A program made the position numbers and the translations under genes. Shown here in pieces: positions 6,011 through 6,878 of a DNA stretch of 6,878 bases. The notes beneath the pieces are model-generated. The model did not search any database. It was not told the DNA's origin and saw nothing but the letters and a program-made list of their open reading frames with translations. How positions within the stretch are numbered: the first letter of the stretch is position 1; every line of letters starts with the position of its first letter. This stretch comes from Pseudomonadota bacterium. Lineage in GTDB: Bacteria > Pseudomonadota > Alphaproteobacteria > Rhizobiales > Rhizobiaceae. The stretch is taken from positions 1 to 6,878 of the forward strand of contig QGUU01000133.1 in assembly GCA_003242525.1 (NCBI GenBank), given 5' to 3'.

Positions 6011-6878
6011 GTGACCAGGGCCTCATCGGGCAGGCTGAGCAGGTAGCGGCCATAGCCGCTCTTGGCGAGAGGTGCTGCGAGCGAAATCAGTCGTTCGGTG
6101 GAGATCCAGCCATTGCGCCAGGCAATCTCTTCCGGGCACGCAATCTTCTGCCCCTGTCGCTTCTCCACGGTCGCTATGAACTGGCCGGCCTCCAGGAGGG
6201 AATCATGCGTCCCGGTGTCGAGCCAGGCATAGCCGCGCCCCATCAATTCCACCTTGAGGTTCTCCTGCTTGAGATAGAGCCGGTTGAGATCGGTTATTTC
6301 CAATTCGCCGCGCTGGGAAGGGCGCAGGGATTTTGCCAGGCGAACGACTTCCCGATCATAGAAATAAAGGCCAGTGACTGCGAAATTGGACTTGGGTTCG
6401 GCAGGCTTTTCCTCGATGGAGAGCACATTGCCCCTTCGGTCGAACTCGGCGACGCCGTAACGCTGAGGGTCGTTGACGTGATAGGCGAAGACGGTGGCTC
6501 CCAGCGTACGCTCGTTCGCCTTCCGCAGCAGGGCCTGTAGCTGGTGGCCGAAGAACAGGTTGTCGCCGAGCACCAGTGCGACCGGGTCGCCGTCAATAAA
6601 GCTTTCGCCGATGAGAAACGCCTGGGCCAGACCATCCGGGCTTGGCTGGACGGCATAGTCGATGGACAAGCCCCATTGTGCGCCGTCATCGAGCAGGTGC
6701 TGGAAACGGGGGGTGTCCAAGGGGGTCGATATCACCAGTATTTCCCGGATCCCGGCCAGCATCAGGGTGCTGAGCGGATAATAGATCATTGGCTTGTCGT
6801 AGATGGGGAGCAACTGCTTGGACACGGCGCGCGTGGCCGGCCAGAAGCGGGTGCCGGAACCTCCGGCGAGGATGATGC
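6007..6878 (-). CDS. rfbA: Glucose-1-phosphate thymidylyltransferase (RmlA), 5' end cut by window edge
   Basis: This enzyme makes dTDP-glucose from dTTP and glucose-1-phosphate, the first and feedback-controlled step of dTDP-L-rhamnose synthesis, in the cytoplasm. The GTG at 6825 is an internal valine. The frame continues to the right edge and reads [17 protein letters not shown] just upstream, the N-terminal nucleotide-binding loop, so only about three residues are missing from a protein of about 292. Other marks are [21 protein letters not shown] with the metal-binding aspartate near residue 108, ERYG-like [28 protein letters not shown] and [11 protein letters not shown]. The P-loop has FW where many RmlA proteins have LY, a small deviation. 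Its TGA overlaps the TTG of rfbC by four bases. The other rhamnose genes, rfbB and rfbD, are not in view and may lie to the right. Confidence 0.96.
   Translation of the reverse strand, partial: IILAGGSGTRFWPATRAVSKQLLPIYDKPMIYYPLSTLMLAGIREILVISTPLDTPRFQHLLDDGAQWGLSIDYAVQPSPDGLAQAFLIGESFIDGDPVALVLGDNLFFGHQLQALLRKANERTLGATVFAYHVNDPQRYGVAEFDRRGNVLSIEEKPAEPKSNFAVTGLYFYDREVVRLAKSLRPSQRGELEITDLNRLYLKQENLKVELMGRGYAWLDTGTHDSLLEAGQFIATVEKRQGQKIACPEEIAWRNGWISTERLISLAAPLAKSGYGRYLLSLPDEALVT

Noticed and set aside
6205..6540. A 111-codon plus-strand frame antisense to rfbA.
   Set aside because: It is contained within the well-conserved rfbA and has no recognisable protein family.
1..6878. CRISPR arrays, tRNA or rRNA genes, insertion sequences, phage or defence genes.
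   Set aside because: None seen: no regularly spaced repeats, no cloverleaf-like segments, no transposase motifs, and nearly all the sequence is accounted for by metabolic genes.

Overview
This window looks like chromosomal DNA of a GC-rich alphaproteobacterium. The evidence is the high GC content, the close likeness of three consecutive genes to the eryB-eryC-eryD erythritol genes known from Brucella and rhizobia, and an upstream HAD-IIA phosphatase of a kind I associate with alphaproteobacteria. A member of the Hyphomicrobiales is the best guess; a sphingomonad cannot be excluded. These family assignments come from remembered sequence likeness, not from a search.

Layout. Positions 1-807 (+) are the C-terminal part of an FGGY sugar kinase cut by the left edge. 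It resembles the plant/cyanobacterial D-ribulokinase type. Its stop overlaps the GTG start of a HAD-IIA phosphatase (804-1688, +). A 208-base gap follows, holding a good sigma-70-like promoter, two inverted repeats and a 19-base direct repeat spaced 74 bases apart. Next come a GlpD-family dehydrogenase (probable EryB, 1897-3414), an EryC-type xylose-isomerase-fold enzyme (3463-4395) and an EryD-type SorC regulator (4428-5384), with gaps of only 48 and 32 bases. An 83-base gap separates these from two convergent minus-strand genes, rfbC (5468-6010) and rfbA (6007 to beyond 6878). No gene-free stretch exceeds 300 bases.

How the genes work together. In Brucella, EryA phosphorylates erythritol, EryB oxidises the product to L-3-tetrulose-4-phosphate, EryC racemises that to the D form, and EryH and EryI carry it to D-erythrose-4-phosphate. 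EryD is the repressor. Here B, C and D are present and likely cotranscribed from the promoter at 1737-1765. EryH, EryI and a transporter are not in the window, and the kinase upstream is of a different FGGY type. The locus may therefore be a standard erythritol operon beside a pentulose kinase/phosphatase pair, or a variant route for another polyol. The rfbA-rfbC pair belongs to dTDP-L-rhamnose synthesis for surface polysaccharide and seems unrelated apart from sharing the convergent boundary.

Most interesting points: the composite promoter/operator with helically phased direct repeats, the FGGY-HAD pair next to eryBCD, and the HAD protein that lacks the usual second aspartate of motif I. Nothing here amounts to a clearly new system.
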